From Cryptomeria japonica (Eukaryota > Streptophyta > Pinopsida > Cupressales > Cupressaceae): a stretch of 64,000 nt of DNA. Positions 48,046 through 60,162 of this stretch are shown here, in pieces. The stretch covers positions 103,160,796 to 103,224,795 of the forward strand of contig NC_081415.1 in assembly GCF_030272615.1 (NCBI RefSeq), in the 5' to 3' direction. Each line of letters starts with the position of its first letter. Position 1 is the first letter of the stretch. The position numbers were made by a program, and so were the translations under genes. The notes under the pieces are model-generated. The model made no database searches. It saw only the letters and a program-made list of their open reading frames with translations, and was not told the DNA's origin.

Positions 48046-49849
48046 AATAAATTGACATAATTTACGCTAAAGAAGTTTCCTTAATTTATGTAAATAAATT
48101 TTGAGTTCTTATTCCCTTTTTTGAAATATTAAAAATTACTACCTGACTTAAATTATACTGATTGTTTTAAAATTGACGTAATTTGTGACATATAAGTTTC
48201 CTAATTTATGTAAATTTAAAAGGACAACAATATTGATTGTGAAAATATCATTTTCAATAATGTGTCGGTTTAAATATATAAAGTAATTCACAACTAAATT
48301 TCAAACATTTTTTTCCAGATTCTCATGAATATTTCATTCATATTCTAAGTAGAAATAATACAAAGGATATCCCTAACAAAAAAATAAAAATATAACACAT
48401 GGCATAATGAGATAATGGTGTTAACAGTAATGGTTATAATTTATTAACACTAAAGACTTGGTAGACACATCTCAAAACAATATACCAAAATACAGATCAA
48501 ATCCTATAATAAATCACAATGGACCTGCAATTTAAACAAAAATATTTATTATTGATTGGGATTGATTTAAAAACAATATGCATTTAAACCAAAAATAATT
48601 ATTATTGAGTGGAATTGATTTGGTAAACACATCTCAAAACAATAAACAAAAATACAAATCAAATCCTACAATAAATCACATTGGACCCTCGTTTTAAACA
48701 AAAAAAATTATTATTGAGTGGAATTCATGTTATTGTCTTAAGAACAATATGCATTTGATACCATTAATAATCATTACTATTTGGATATATTTCTTAATGT
48801 CAATATGTGTTCGACAAGATCATTAGTATAGTTTATGCATAAACAAGTTAACAATTGCTTTAAAAATACTCAAAATCAAACTACCCCAGTATCAATCTCA
48901 CAAACTAAAAAAATGCACATTCTATGTAATTTAAGAAAAAAATATCACATACCATCATATAATACCCTAGCTTCAAGCAAAATTCTAAAATAAACTACAA
49001 ATTGACTCCAATATCATAAACCAATTTATTTTTATGATCAATAGAAAACCAAATTGAACCCTATTTGTTGTTGAAGTAGGCCTCCTATTCTAGACCAAAT
49101 CTTACCCTAATCCTAATCTCAATATATGTACAATGAGATCATTACAACTTATTATCTTAAGAACAATATGTATTTGAAAATATTAATATTAATTAGAATT
49201 CAGATTATTATCTTATTCTCAATTTGCGTACGATGAGATCTTTAATGTAGCTAATGTATCAAAAATATAAGAAATAATGTAAGAGTTAATCCTTGATAAA
49301 CATGTATGGTTAATGCCCATGCCAATCTCAATGGTAGTTGAAGCGTTTTGCCTTATTGGATAGGTATTACTAGAATTGTACTCGGATGATGATCTTAAAA
49401 AGGTAATACAGAACCAAGTGAAATCCAAAATATAGCACTGTACAAAAATACAACACAATAACTATACAACTATATAATTTAAAATTAAATTATGGCATGT
49501 CTTCCTAGTCACCTATAAAATTACCACAATATATAATATGAAATGATATATTTTAATCATCTAACTCAAAATCAAATCAAACCCTGCCACTAAACCAAAC
49601 GAAAAAAATATAATTGACGCCATGATCAACCCTAACTTGAAACTAATTTAAATACTAAACTACAAATCAAATCCAAACTCGTAAGCGAATTATATATTGA
49701 ATTGAACCCTAACCTTAAACCATTATAATTAAATGTTATAGTTAAATAATTAAATAATTAAATATTAATATGAATCAAATATAAATATTAATATTTGATA
49801 TTTAGATACCTTTTAAAAATAACAAATTTTAAACAAAATTGTACTTGAA
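48046..49849. other. AT-rich region with one tandem duplication, no gene
   Basis: Open frames are short. The 162-bp duplication at 48457-48730 is listed separately. From about 49.6 kb CCCTAA-type words become common. Confidence 0.5.
48457..48730. repeat. 162-bp tandem duplication
   Basis: 'acacatctcaaaacaata' and the following ~100 bp recur with an offset of 162 bp (anchors 48460 and 48622). Differences are scattered substitutions. Confidence 0.75.
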
Positions 49850-50640
49850 ACCTAAATCTAATTAAATAATAAACCATAACCCTAAATCCTAAGCCTAACC
49901 ACAATTTTAACATTAATTGTAACACTAAACATGATGTAATCCAAATCCTAACCATTAACCCAACCATTAAAATGATGTAAACCCTAACTATAATCCTAAA
50001 CCTAATCCTTAACCCTAACCCTAACCACAATCATAACCCTAACCTTATGATATAAACTCTAATCATAGAGATAATCCTAACCATATACCTAATAAATTAA
50101 GCCTAACTAGAACCTTAACCCTTACAATGATGTAAATCTAAACCCTGACCATTAATCTAACCCTAACAATGATGTAAACCCTAACTATAATCCTAACTCT
50201 AACTTTAACCCTAGACATAATCCTCACCATAATGATAAATCCAAAGCCTAACCACAATCTTAACCCTATCCCTAATCCTAATCATGAAGTAAATCCAAAC
50301 CCTAATCATTAACCTTACCCTAACAATGATGTAAACCTTAACTATAATCCTAACCCTAATCATAGCCCTATGATATAAACCATAACCCTACACATAATCT
50401 AACCATAACCCTAAATCCTAGCCTAATCACAATCTTAACCTAACTGTAACACTAAACATGATGTAAATCCAAACCCTAACCATTAACCTAACCTAAACAA
50501 TGATGTAAACCCTAACTACAGCCATAAACATAACCCTAATAGCAAGACAAAATGAACCCTCTTACTTATTGAATTAGGCTTACTATTTTAAACTAAATCA
50601 AATCCTAACCTTAATAGTAAACCATAATGAACCCTGATCC
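49850..50640. repeat. Degenerate telomere-like (CCCTAA) repeats with higher-order units
   Basis: CCCTAA and close variants (cctaacc, aatcctaa) occur dozens of times. A higher-order motif 'aatgatgtaaaccctaact' recurs near 49971, 50168, 50325 and 50498, spaced about 155-200 bp. The words are related to the plant telomere unit (CCCTAAA on this strand) but are not perfect arrays. Confidence 0.8.
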
Positions 50641-50736
50641 TTATTTCCTTATTGAATTAGGCCTACTATTTTGATTCCACTCCTAATTATAATTATAAAT
50701 CTAGAATTAAACCAAATGAAATCCTTATTGAATTAT

Positions 50737-50859
<123 letters not shown>

Positions 50860-50899
50860 TTAATTTATGTCATGTCTTTCAATTCATGCTGCGACTGCT

Positions 50900-51064
50900 A
50901 CTAGCTTATATATATTTAATAATATATATAGAATAAGCCGATAGGTATCCTTCTCGAGGCGCCTATTGCACTTTAATTTTGATAAATCAATAAAAAAATA
51001 GGCGCCTCTAGAAGGATACCTCTCGGCTTATTCTATATATATTATTAAATATATATAAGCTAGT
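50900..51064. repeat. Near-perfect palindrome: 68-bp arms, 29-bp loop
   Basis: The left arm 50900-50967 is the reverse complement of the right arm 50997-51064 with two mismatches. The tip of the stem carries 'aggcgcctatt' on the left and its complement on the right. It starts ACTAGCTT and ends AAGCTAGT. It resembles a fold-back/MITE-like element, or could encode a long hairpin RNA. Confidence 0.93.
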
Positions 51065-52839
51065 TTATTTTAGTCATAATATTGCAATTGCAATGTATCT
51101 CATCATTTCTAATACAACCTCATTTCTTAAAATCAAATTACAATACATATAATTTTAACCTATAATGCATCTAATTCAAAGTTACAATTACGTTGACAAT
51201 TTACAAATACATTGACAATTTTTATTTCTATTTCATATATACTTGTCTTATTACATTTATTACAATATTAAAATCAAGTCTACAACTTGGCACTTGTTTA
51301 ATTCGACACCATAAATATGTGGGCTCAAGAAATGAAAAAATTAAATAATAAAGTTGATATTATAATTATCATATTAACTTTTTACCAAACAATCTTTTAT
51401 TTAAAGTATACTCACAATAGTTTGAATATAAACAATACAAACCGACAAAAATATATTTATTAATTAAATATTATCTAATAGAATTATATACTTAAAGTAT
51501 TTTTAAAATTTAAGAATAAATTTGATAGAAATTATTACAAAATCACAAATTTGATAGAAATAATATATTACAAAATTTAGTTAGTTTATTTTAATTTTCT
51601 TAAAGTTTTATTTATTACCAAATTAAACAAAATAAAATCATTTCAATTGACTCTACTATTAATATTTTAAAATCAATATAAATATTTAAAAAAATCTATT
51701 ATTATAAATTTAACTATTTCAAATTATTACTTTTAATTATTATCTAATAAAATAAAATTGATTGATAAAATAATTTTCATATTTTAAAATATATATACCT
51801 ATTTTAAATCTAGTGTTTTGTTAATTCATTTGTTACAGATAACAAATATTTATTTTAAAAAACTACTCAACTTAGGAATCAAGAGTCAAATTACAATTTT
51901 CATCAATTAAATAAAATTGATAAATTTTTTCAAATATTACATAAATATTTTGATCCATTTTCTATTTTTAAATTAATATAATTAATCAAAAATATTATAC
52001 ATCTATTCCATAATATTTTATTTAAATTGCACGCTTTAATGTACAATTGAATCAAATTTTAATTTTTTTTGGATCCATTGATTGTTTCTATATCTCAAGT
52101 TAACCCTGAAATCAATGAGAAATCAATGAAAAACAAAGCCAGAATCCAAACCAACTTTGCTACTTGTCCTGATCAAATTTCAATATAAAAGTCTTTAAAA
52201 TTAATTTGTATCCACCTCACTCAATTTATTCCACACAACAAAAGTCAATGCACCCATTACAAAGTCCACAAATAGATGGCAAGAGCAAAGAGAAATCTGG
52301 CATCATTACTGAATTTTGAAGCACAAAACCCTTGTTATTATTATTATAAAAATGTGTCTCGTGCTTTCCCAGTGAAAAGTAGAGGGAGCCGTATATCAAT
52401 TTATACTGATTAAATGCTACAATAAATAACAACTGGTGTCTAGAATTGCTGCCCGATTTGTTTTCGATTCAAATTCAATCAATTTTTGTAATTTCCTCAA
52501 TTTCATTTAAATTTAATTTGGATAGCAAGCCATTTCTTGAAAATTCAGTTCACCACCTCCTTTCATGTTCATCGTCCCTCTGCAGCAGCATTCGCATCAC
52601 AGATCTGAAACCGAGCTTCACTAGAGCATGCATTCGTTGTAGGTTACAGCTTACAGAACCTAATGCATTGATTTTCAAATTCCATTGAGAGATCATTTCA
52701 CAGCAAGCGATTAGAATTCTGTCTACTAGCCGCCTTCTGATTCACGCGCTAATTCATAGCAATTCCCACATCACCGATTTACAACTAAGCCTAATACTAG
52801 AACACCCAAAATAGTCACATTAAACTCAGATCTGCAGCA
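51065..52839. other. AT-rich upstream region of the isomerase gene
   Basis: No coding frame of note up to about 52.4 kb. From about 52.45 kb composition becomes less AT-rich and probably represents the 5' untranslated leader. A TATA-like word is at 52184 (listed). Confidence 0.5.
52184..52190 (+). promoter_or_regulatory. Possible TATA box of the isomerase gene
   Basis: 'tataaaa' in 'caatataaaagtc', about 650 bp before the ATG, which would imply a leader of roughly 600 bp. Chance occurrence is quite possible in this AT-rich sequence. Confidence 0.25.
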
Positions 52840-53562
52840 ATGGGGGCATTGCCCGAGTCATTTGACACCTCAAACTACATCAATGCCAATGAAAACAACA
52901 GTATTGCAAAGAAAAACAGCATTTATGCCAGTGGAAACAGCAAGGATACCAATGGAAATGGAAACCACATTGCTTTTGGTATACCCCACATGCAGCAGCT
53001 ATTTGAGGAGCAAAGAAAGTACCTTAATTATTTCTTCTCTCATGTTGAGTATGCTGAAGTACAGGCCTTTGCACAAGTTCTCATGGATGCCAAGGGAGTC
53101 ATATTTTTCACAGGGGTGGGCAAAAGCGGGTTTGTGGCACAGAAGATAACTCAGACATTTGTTTCGACAGGTACAAAAGCTGTGTTCCTGTCACCTACAG
53201 ATGCACTCCATGGTGATATTGGAATTGTGGGTTCCAATGATGTGCTTGTTCTGTTTAGCAAGAGTGGTACTACAGAGGAGCTTCTGAGGCTTGTTCCATG
53301 TGCTAGAGCTAAAGGTGCATACTTAGTGGGAATTACAAACCTAAAAAATTCTCAGTTGGGTAATGCGTGTGATATGCATGTGCATCTACCATTGGAGAGG
53401 GAGCTCTGCCCATTTGATCTGGCGCCTGTTACTTCAACAGCCATACAGATGCTTTTTGGTGACACCGTCGCGATTTTCTTGATGCAAGCTAAGAATATGA
53501 CAAGAGACCAGTATGCTCTCAATCATCCTGCCGGTCGGATCGGGAAGAGGCTAATCTTTAGG
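52840..53562 (+). CDS. Arabinose-5-phosphate isomerase, first exon (SIS domain), partial gene
   Basis: ATG 52840 opens 'MGALPESFDT', like plant SETH3 proteins. The enzyme interconverts ribulose-5-phosphate and arabinose-5-phosphate, the first step to Kdo, a sugar of the pectin rhamnogalacturonan II. After an Asn-rich N-terminus (1-45), the SIS fold covers about 85-220: 'TGVGKSG' (91-97), 'HGDIG' (124-128), 'FSKSGTTEE' (139-147), 'APVTSTAIQ' and 'NHPAGRIGKR'. These carry counterparts of the Lys, His, Glu and His active-site residues of bacterial KdsD. The exon ends at AGG|GTAAGA (53562), after 'LIFR', the same place as the SIS/CBS boundary. The following open sequence to 53685 is intron read-through. 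Exons for the two CBS domains are not seen in the window. Confidence 0.92.
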
Positions 53563-54719
53563 GTAAGATTTTTTGATCCATTTTCCTTTGTTTTTTATTT
53601 CTTTCTTTCTGTCTGTCTGTCTTTATCTAAAGCTTACTGGTCTAGTGGAGAGGAGGATGGAAACAAAAGATACGTACAATTCTGAAACTAATTAGAGTGA
53701 TCACATAACTCATACCCCGATCTCTCTCAATTTGATATATTCATTCGAGCGTCGAAATATAAATATGAACAAGATTGATCTAAGCAGTACTGAAAATAAC
53801 AATAAGAGCTACGAGCAGAGATACGAGTGTCTGTAATTCCATGCCCACATCTGGTGATTCTGTAAATTTCCACGATAATTTCCATGAATAAGTGTTTCTT
53901 TCTTTTCTGTCTTCACTGTTATGTCTGTGATACTTTCTTGTTCAGGAGCTTTTTGTTAATTTATTTTGAAAATACAGTGTCGAGAGTCTACTTCAGCACT
54001 TTTTATTTTGTTTGCCTTCCGGGTCCATTGCGCTGTTTTAATTTTCTTTTCTCCCTCTTGAATAAGCTGACTTCCTTGCCAAATAAACTCTGCTTGCTGC
54101 TGCCTATTATCCATACTCCAATTTTGTTTGTAATCATTACTTTTATCCTGCCTACTCTCACATCTCATGTTGGTTGCATTTTATTCTCTAGAGATCTTGA
54201 TATATGACCCCCCCACCCCCCTCAAAAAAAGGAACATTGCTTCTAACTCCATCAGTCCTGATTCCTAACTAACAACAATAGTTAACTAGATGCCTGATTG
54301 AATACAACAAAGGAATGGAAACATTGCAGGATTGATAGGACAGCTCAGATGCTCCCGCATTAGATACTCCAGGTGTAAAAGAGTGAGCATCCTGCTCACA
54401 GAGGTTTTCTGAATTCTGACAATTGTCTCCCTTATTAACCAATCTTGAATCCAAGCTTTCCAATATAGAGCTGATTTTTCCTTTTCCAGATCATTCTCAA
54501 CTTCATGCCCTTCATAGAATCACAGAGATCAGAGACATTGAAGATTGGGCTAATTCCTAATTCCCCTTGTATTTCTAATTCTTAGGCATTGCTGGAAACT
54601 TCCTTAGGAACCTACATGGTCCTTTGTTTTTACTTTTTTGCTTGTTATAAGTTCCCTGTGGAAATTTCTCTCCTTTCATTAGTCTTATCTTTGTATTTGA
54701 GATTATTTTGTTGCAGCTG
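53563..54719 (+). other. Start of a very long intron, or region after a truncated gene
   Basis: The donor GTAAGA lies at 53563. The text is T-rich, as plant introns are. ORFs of 60-107 codons here are T-rich and hydrophobic and not convincing. No CBS-domain exon was found. Confidence 0.5.
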
Positions 54720-55545
54720 TTGTTTTACTTGTTTGTTCCAACCAAGCATGTAATCAGCGAGGTCTTCTGCTTCAGCTCTTTCTTATTCAACTCAGGCTGT
54801 TCTTTCAACTTGGTTACACCCCGTGGGGTGTATGCATAGGCAATATGAAATGGTGCCTTTGCTATGGATCGACACATTGAATTATTGTATGCAAGCTCAG
54901 AGTGTGCCGGGACCAAGTCCCATTGACCTTGTTTGTTTCTATCCGAACATCTTAGTGTATTCCCAATGCTTTTGTTGACAGCATTTGTTTAGTGATCAGT
55001 TTGTGGATGATATACTGAGCCGAACTGCATTGTTATTCCTAATTTTTCCTCAATGCATGCCAAAAATGGCCTACAATCTTGGAATCTCTACCTGTTAAAG
55101 GGCTTCTTGGTAATCCAGGTAACTTATCTCCCTCTTTGAAGAACAAAAGTAGCTATATTGGTGTATGATTAGCCTTCTTGCATGCCGTAAACTGTACCTT
55201 TTTAAAAATGGGTGGTCCATGTAGTCTATCTGTTTCGTTGAAGAACAAATTAGCTATATTGGTGCATCATCAGCTTTCTTGCATGTTATAAACCGTACCA
55301 TTTTAGAAAATATATCAACAACAGAAAAGATGGAATCGCCTCTATTGATTCTTGACAAATCCAATACAAAATCTATACTCATGTCCTCCCATGGCATCTC
55401 TGGGATAGGCAGTGGCTAACCTAAACTTGTATTGTAACTTCTTCCTTGGCTTGCTGGAAAATTTAACAATTTTGCACATACCTCTTCACTCTGCTCACCT
55501 TTGGCCAATAGTATTTCTCTCCAATTTGAGCTAATGGTTATCCAT
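54720..55545 (-). pseudogene. Ty3/gypsy integrase remnant
   Basis: Minus strand. Near 55400 '[15 protein letters not shown]' gives the first Asp region of the integrase core. Near 55000 'YHPQTD' matches the next conserved site. 54916-54725 continues with 'ELAYNNSMCRS' and 'APFHIAYAYTPRGV', the usual end of the core. Several frame changes and stops are present. It is separate from and more decayed than the chromovirus at 60-62.7 kb, though on the same strand. Confidence 0.75.
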
Positions 55546-56869
55546 AGTTTGGAAACTTGAACTTGGAAGTTTTTTTTTTTGGTAGCTCAACATTTTGAAG
55601 TGGACTTGAAACTTGGTTGATAAAATTAAATTATCCATGATAAATAGAAAAGAATGAATTTAGAGAACGTACAAGTCATTTTGTTACCAATTCTTCATAA
55701 TCCAATGATTATTGTTGTCACAAAAGTTTGCTCCCTTGTTGAGCTATCAACTCAACAACCTTGTGAAACATGGAAACAACCCCGAAGTGTGGGACCTTGC
55801 CCAAGGGGATTGAATCTCTGAAGAAGGCCAACTTCTTTCCTTATCCAGTTGCAGGTGTTGAACCAACCCAACACTTCAAATTCTACTCCTAAACCTACTC
55901 TAATAGATTGTAGGAGAAAAGAGGCAAGAAAATGCAGAAATTAAAGAGGTGATGCACCAAGATAAGTGATGTCTCTCTCCCTGCCCTTTATGACACCAAG
56001 AATCAATCAAAATACCCTAGAGACGCACAAACTTCAATTGCATGAATGACACCAAACACATGTATGGAGGTTAGGTTTTGTTGAATGTCAAAAGGGAAGA
56101 AGGTTTCCCATAAGTCGTACTCATAAACAAGTTAACACAACATATATGTGAGAGAAAGCCACAAAACACACACTTATCATGAAGGTAAGATAAACATACA
56201 CAACATGCATAAGATGAAGAGAGGCAAGAATGACGATTTCAATTCATTCTTAGGCTAATGGCCAAACCTACAGTTGCAAAAATGCAAGAAAATATACAAA
56301 TCTTCAAGAGACGTGAAGGAGCAGAAAGTAGCTCAAGCCAGCAGGGAGAGAACCCTTTACAATGAGGCTTAACAGCCTATTTATAGCAAACTGGCCGTAG
56401 TGAAGAAACCAACGGTCAAAGAGGGGAAACCTTGACTCTAGCATGTATAGGAGAATGTCAGTTTGAGAAGATGGGAAGTGGCGAGGTCTGATAGGAGTAT
56501 GCGTCAAGAAACCAGGCCATACCCTGACAAGGCAATCCCAATAATAAAAGTACTTTTAGAAGGTAGATTGTCTGACAATCCAAGGTTGGACTATGCAGAC
56601 TTGACATGAAACCCATCAAACAACGATAAATAGGCATGGCCTTGAGCTCCATTTGATGGTAACCTGCAAAATACAATAAATGAGCTCTCGTAGCTCCATG
56701 AATAAAATTAGACAAGTTGTAGGGGTTGGTGGAGCATTAAGATCCTTGAGTGTTGATCACACCATTTGGAAGTGTTGTTGGTCATTTGAGATCTGAAAAT
56801 GTTGCTAAGGATGAGGAGTCGGGAACCTTGGAGTACGAAAGATTGAAGGAATTAAAGGGAGGCAAGAGA
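55546..56869. other. Probable LTR-derived sequence, unclassified
   Basis: No coding frame is convincing. 'ctatttatag' near 56378 could be a TATA box on the minus strand. The text style resembles plant LTRs, but no paired copy is in the window. Confidence 0.35.
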
Positions 56870-57810
56870 AGGATATTAGGTTTCGAGGTTTGGGGAGACG
56901 GGTTAACTCTTACCAAAAGGGTAAGGGATAGAGTGGTTCCCGAAATCCGACAAGGAAGGGAAATCTGGTTTTTGGGGTTAGCAGAAACGGTCCGACTCTT
57001 ACCAAAAGGGTAAGGGTTAGATTGATTCCCCAAAGTCTGGAGTTCGACAAGGAAGGGAATTTTAGATTTCGAGGTTTGGTGAAACGGTTTGATTCATACC
57101 GAAAGGGTAATGGTTAGACTGGTTCACCAAATCTCGAAATCCGACAAGGGAATTTCAGATTTTGGGGTTTAGGGAAACGGTTAGACTCTTACCAAAAGGG
57201 TAAGGGTTAGACTGGTTCCCTGAATCTTGAAATTCGACAAGGGAATTCTGGATTTTGAGGTTTGGGAAAATGGTCCGACTCTTACCAAAAGGGTAAGGGT
57301 TAGATTGGTTCCCCGAATCTTGAAATCCGACGTCCTTTTAGGGAAGGAGAGTCCGATTGAGGTATTGCATCGAAGTCCACCTCATGACGAAAGAACCCTG
57401 ACTGATCAATTGGGGCAGAATTGGTCCATAGAACATATCTCATCTCTAATTGATTCTCACTAATGGACTAAGGGTGTCATAAAATGACAACATGAATTCC
57501 AAATTTTGGGGTTCGGGGAAACGGTTTGATTCTTACCAAAAGGGTAAGTGTTAGATTGGTTCGCCAAATCTCAAAATCCGACAATGAAGGGAATTTCAAA
57601 TTTCGGGGTTCATGAAAACAATCTGACTCTTACCAAAGAGTAAGGGTTAGATTACCAAAGAGTAAGGGTTAGATTGGTTCCCTCAATCCCAAAATTTGAC
57701 AAGGGAATTCTGGATTTTGAGGTTTGGGGAAAAGGTGCGACTCTTGTAAAAAACGTAAAAGTTAGATTGGTTCCCAGAATCTCGAAATTTGACAAGGAAG
57801 GTGTTGTGAC
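56870..57810. repeat. Minisatellite of about 93-bp units containing a short hairpin
   Basis: The anchor 'taccaaaagg' or a variant recurs near 56911, 57000, 57097, 57190, 57283, 57534 and 57631, and degenerate near 57743. Periods are 89-97 bp in the first five. Each unit carries 'cttaccaaaagggtaag', a 6-bp stem with a short loop, plus 'gaaatccgacaagg' and 'ttggttcccc'-like text. A 155-bp unrelated insertion (about 57330-57490) splits the array. Confidence 0.88.
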
Positions 57811-58109
57811 CATTTCACAACATCACCCCATCAAAATGGGGACCCCCTCTTTGCTTCAAGTACTAGAGTCCAAGCATGTCATCTCTTGCAAATTTGAGTG
57901 AATCGGGTAAATGTCATCATCAATCTGATTGATCAAAGCTTATGGTGGCAAAGCATTGAATTGAAGAGGTCAAGTTGAATAAGATTAAAATGAAGTTGAT
58001 GGATGAATCCCTTGGATAAAATTTCACTAATTATACAAAGTTTCCATGTCATCTAGGAGGTCTAATCGCACTTCTTTAAGAGGCAGGTTGCGAGGGTGAA
58101 ATTTGGTTA

Positions 58110-58640
58110 AGTACATGAAAATTTCCATTGCTCCCTCATTGGAGCGATGTGACTTCGATCGCTTCCTTATAGGAGCGATATCACTTCCTTTGCTCCTTCT
58201 TAGGAGCGATTTCCCTCCCCTTGCCTTCTAGGAAGTCTAAGGCACCCTTTGATCATGATATGCTGACTTTTGTCAAGCAATGAATTCAATTTTCGATTAG
58301 CAATCTCAAAATTTGGCTAAGTATGTGCAACTTCGCCCACTTCCTTTGCCAATGGAAGGGAGCGGCATGACTTCTCTTGCATACTTAAAAGTGATTTAGT
58401 GAACTCGAACGAATGGAGAACAAAGTCTTAAGCATTTATAATGTTTCACCTTGCATGGAACCTCACCTTTGCTCATTAAAAGGATCAAATTGATGGAATG
58501 ATACTGTAGGTTTGAACCTTTGCTCACTTCCTTTGCCAATGGAAGGGAGCAAAGTGACTTCCTTTGCCATTGGAAGGGAGTGATACCACTTCCTTTGCCA
58601 ATGGAAAGGAGCGAAATTGCTTCAAAGGTGCTCATTGAAG
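58110..58640. repeat. Clustered short inverted repeats around GGAGCGAT / CTTCCTTTGCC
   Basis: 'ttaggagcgat'-type words recur near 58145, 58170 and 58205. 'cttcctttgccaatggaag', which folds on itself (CTTCC...GGAAG), recurs near 58335, 58526, 58560 and 58590. Units are about 30-40 bp. They lie inside the putative LTR. Confidence 0.65.
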
Positions 58641-60162
58641 ATAATTTGATGAAGTTTACTGTAGTTACCCTTGCTGGTTCTGACTTAAGTTTCCAGCTTT
58701 AGACAATTAGGAATTTTGTCAAACAGTTGTCGCGCAACCTCTATGTACGCTGATCTGAGTTTTCAGTCTGATTTGTTTGCTTAAAAGGGCATCGAATATG
58801 ATCTGAAGGCTTGCAAAATAACTCTACAAAGACTAAGCAAAGAACAAGTGGCAAATGCAACTTCTTTTTGATCTTTCCAATGCATATATATGGTTTTCAA
58901 ATGAGAAAGTGCACCTACAGCCAAGAGGCATTTTCACAAACACTTGGCATGCAAACTTAGAATGAAAAATAATTATTTCTAACTAGGGAGCATTTTGACA
59001 AACACTTGGCTTGCAAATTAAACTGTGACTACATAGCAAATTGCAGAACTGATTATACATATCATACCCAATTGCACATCATAACGACTAATTTGACTAG
59101 TTTGCAAATCTGCTGTAGCTGAAAGTGTACGGCCTGCCCTGGGAAGTGTGCCAGCACTGAATTTGGTTATCAAATGCCCTCTACCTGCTGCCTTTTTAAC
59201 TCCTAGTATCCCTGCAATGCTTCTCTAATATTCTCAAAATTTATTGCAGCCTTTAGACCAAATTGCAGCTCCTGTAAGTTGTACGGCCTGCATTAATGGC
59301 TGGGAAATTATGGACCTGCTGTTGGCAATGATATGGCACTAGTAATGGCAGCTGCGAATGGTGATAAAACCCCTCTCAATTCAGACAAATTGATCTGCAG
59401 ATGTAAACAATCATTTAGCACCAAAAATTCCTTCAATTCTTATCCAATTCGCTCAATTAGTGACTTCAAAATTAAGTCACTCCCAAAGGCAAATATCAGT
59501 GATTATTGCAGCACCTCAGATGCCGTAACTTTGAAGAATTTTCGCTCCTCAAAGTCTGAAGATGAAACCCTGGTTTCCTCTTCTCACAAACTTCAATTTT
59601 CAAAAAGCAATCACCAATAATAAAATAAGCTCTTCCTTCAATTAAACCTTTTATATCCTCTCATAGAGCTCAATTTCTCTCTTATTAGGCATTTATGATT
59701 ATTAAATGTGCACAAAGTCATTTAATAATCACTTCGATATAAGAGCCTAATAAAATAATATAAATGGCCCCTTCATTAATGAAATCATGGCCCATAATAA
59801 TAAAGTCACTTATAACTTTATTATTAACTTTTAATTATTAAAATATAACATAAAGTCATTTAATCATTAATAACTTCATTAATATTTAATACCTCGCCAA
59901 GCCGTCAGAAATGGAGGTCACCACTGTAATTCACCAAATGACTAACTACCCGGCTATAAATAGTAAGAGGGTCCATCCAGTAGATCTCTGACTTACTAAT
60001 AATAGTATGTGTAGCAAAAAGAGTCCAAATGAAGCCGAACGAAAGCCAAACCTACAAAACTTTGACCACTGGAGAAGCTGCATCCCTCAAAGGACCCCCC
60101 TCTATTCAATCTTATTAGCCTATGAGGGTCAGTGATAGGCTAATCTACCAAGCTGACAGATG
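58641..60162. other. Non-coding sequence, probably retroelement LTR
   Basis: No coding frame is convincing. One 95-codon Ser-rich frame (59333-59620) lacks any family resemblance. Contains 'tttaataatcacttc'-like local repeats near 59700-59880. Confidence 0.4.

Noticed and set aside
49850-50640. A true chromosome end or recent telomere fusion
   Set aside because: Repeats are irregular and diverged, with a higher-order unit, and a real gene lies shortly beyond them.
51040-51064. CTAG followed by T at the palindrome end as a Helitron 3' terminus
   Set aside because: Helitron ends have a short hairpin before CTRR; here the whole 68-bp arm is paired, so CTAG is simply the end of the inverted repeat.
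53884-54207. 107-codon hydrophobic ORF
   Set aside because: It is T-rich intron text read as Leu/Phe, with no family resemblance.
59333-59620. 95-codon Ser-rich ORF
   Set aside because: It lies in non-coding, probably LTR, sequence with no motif or homologous look.
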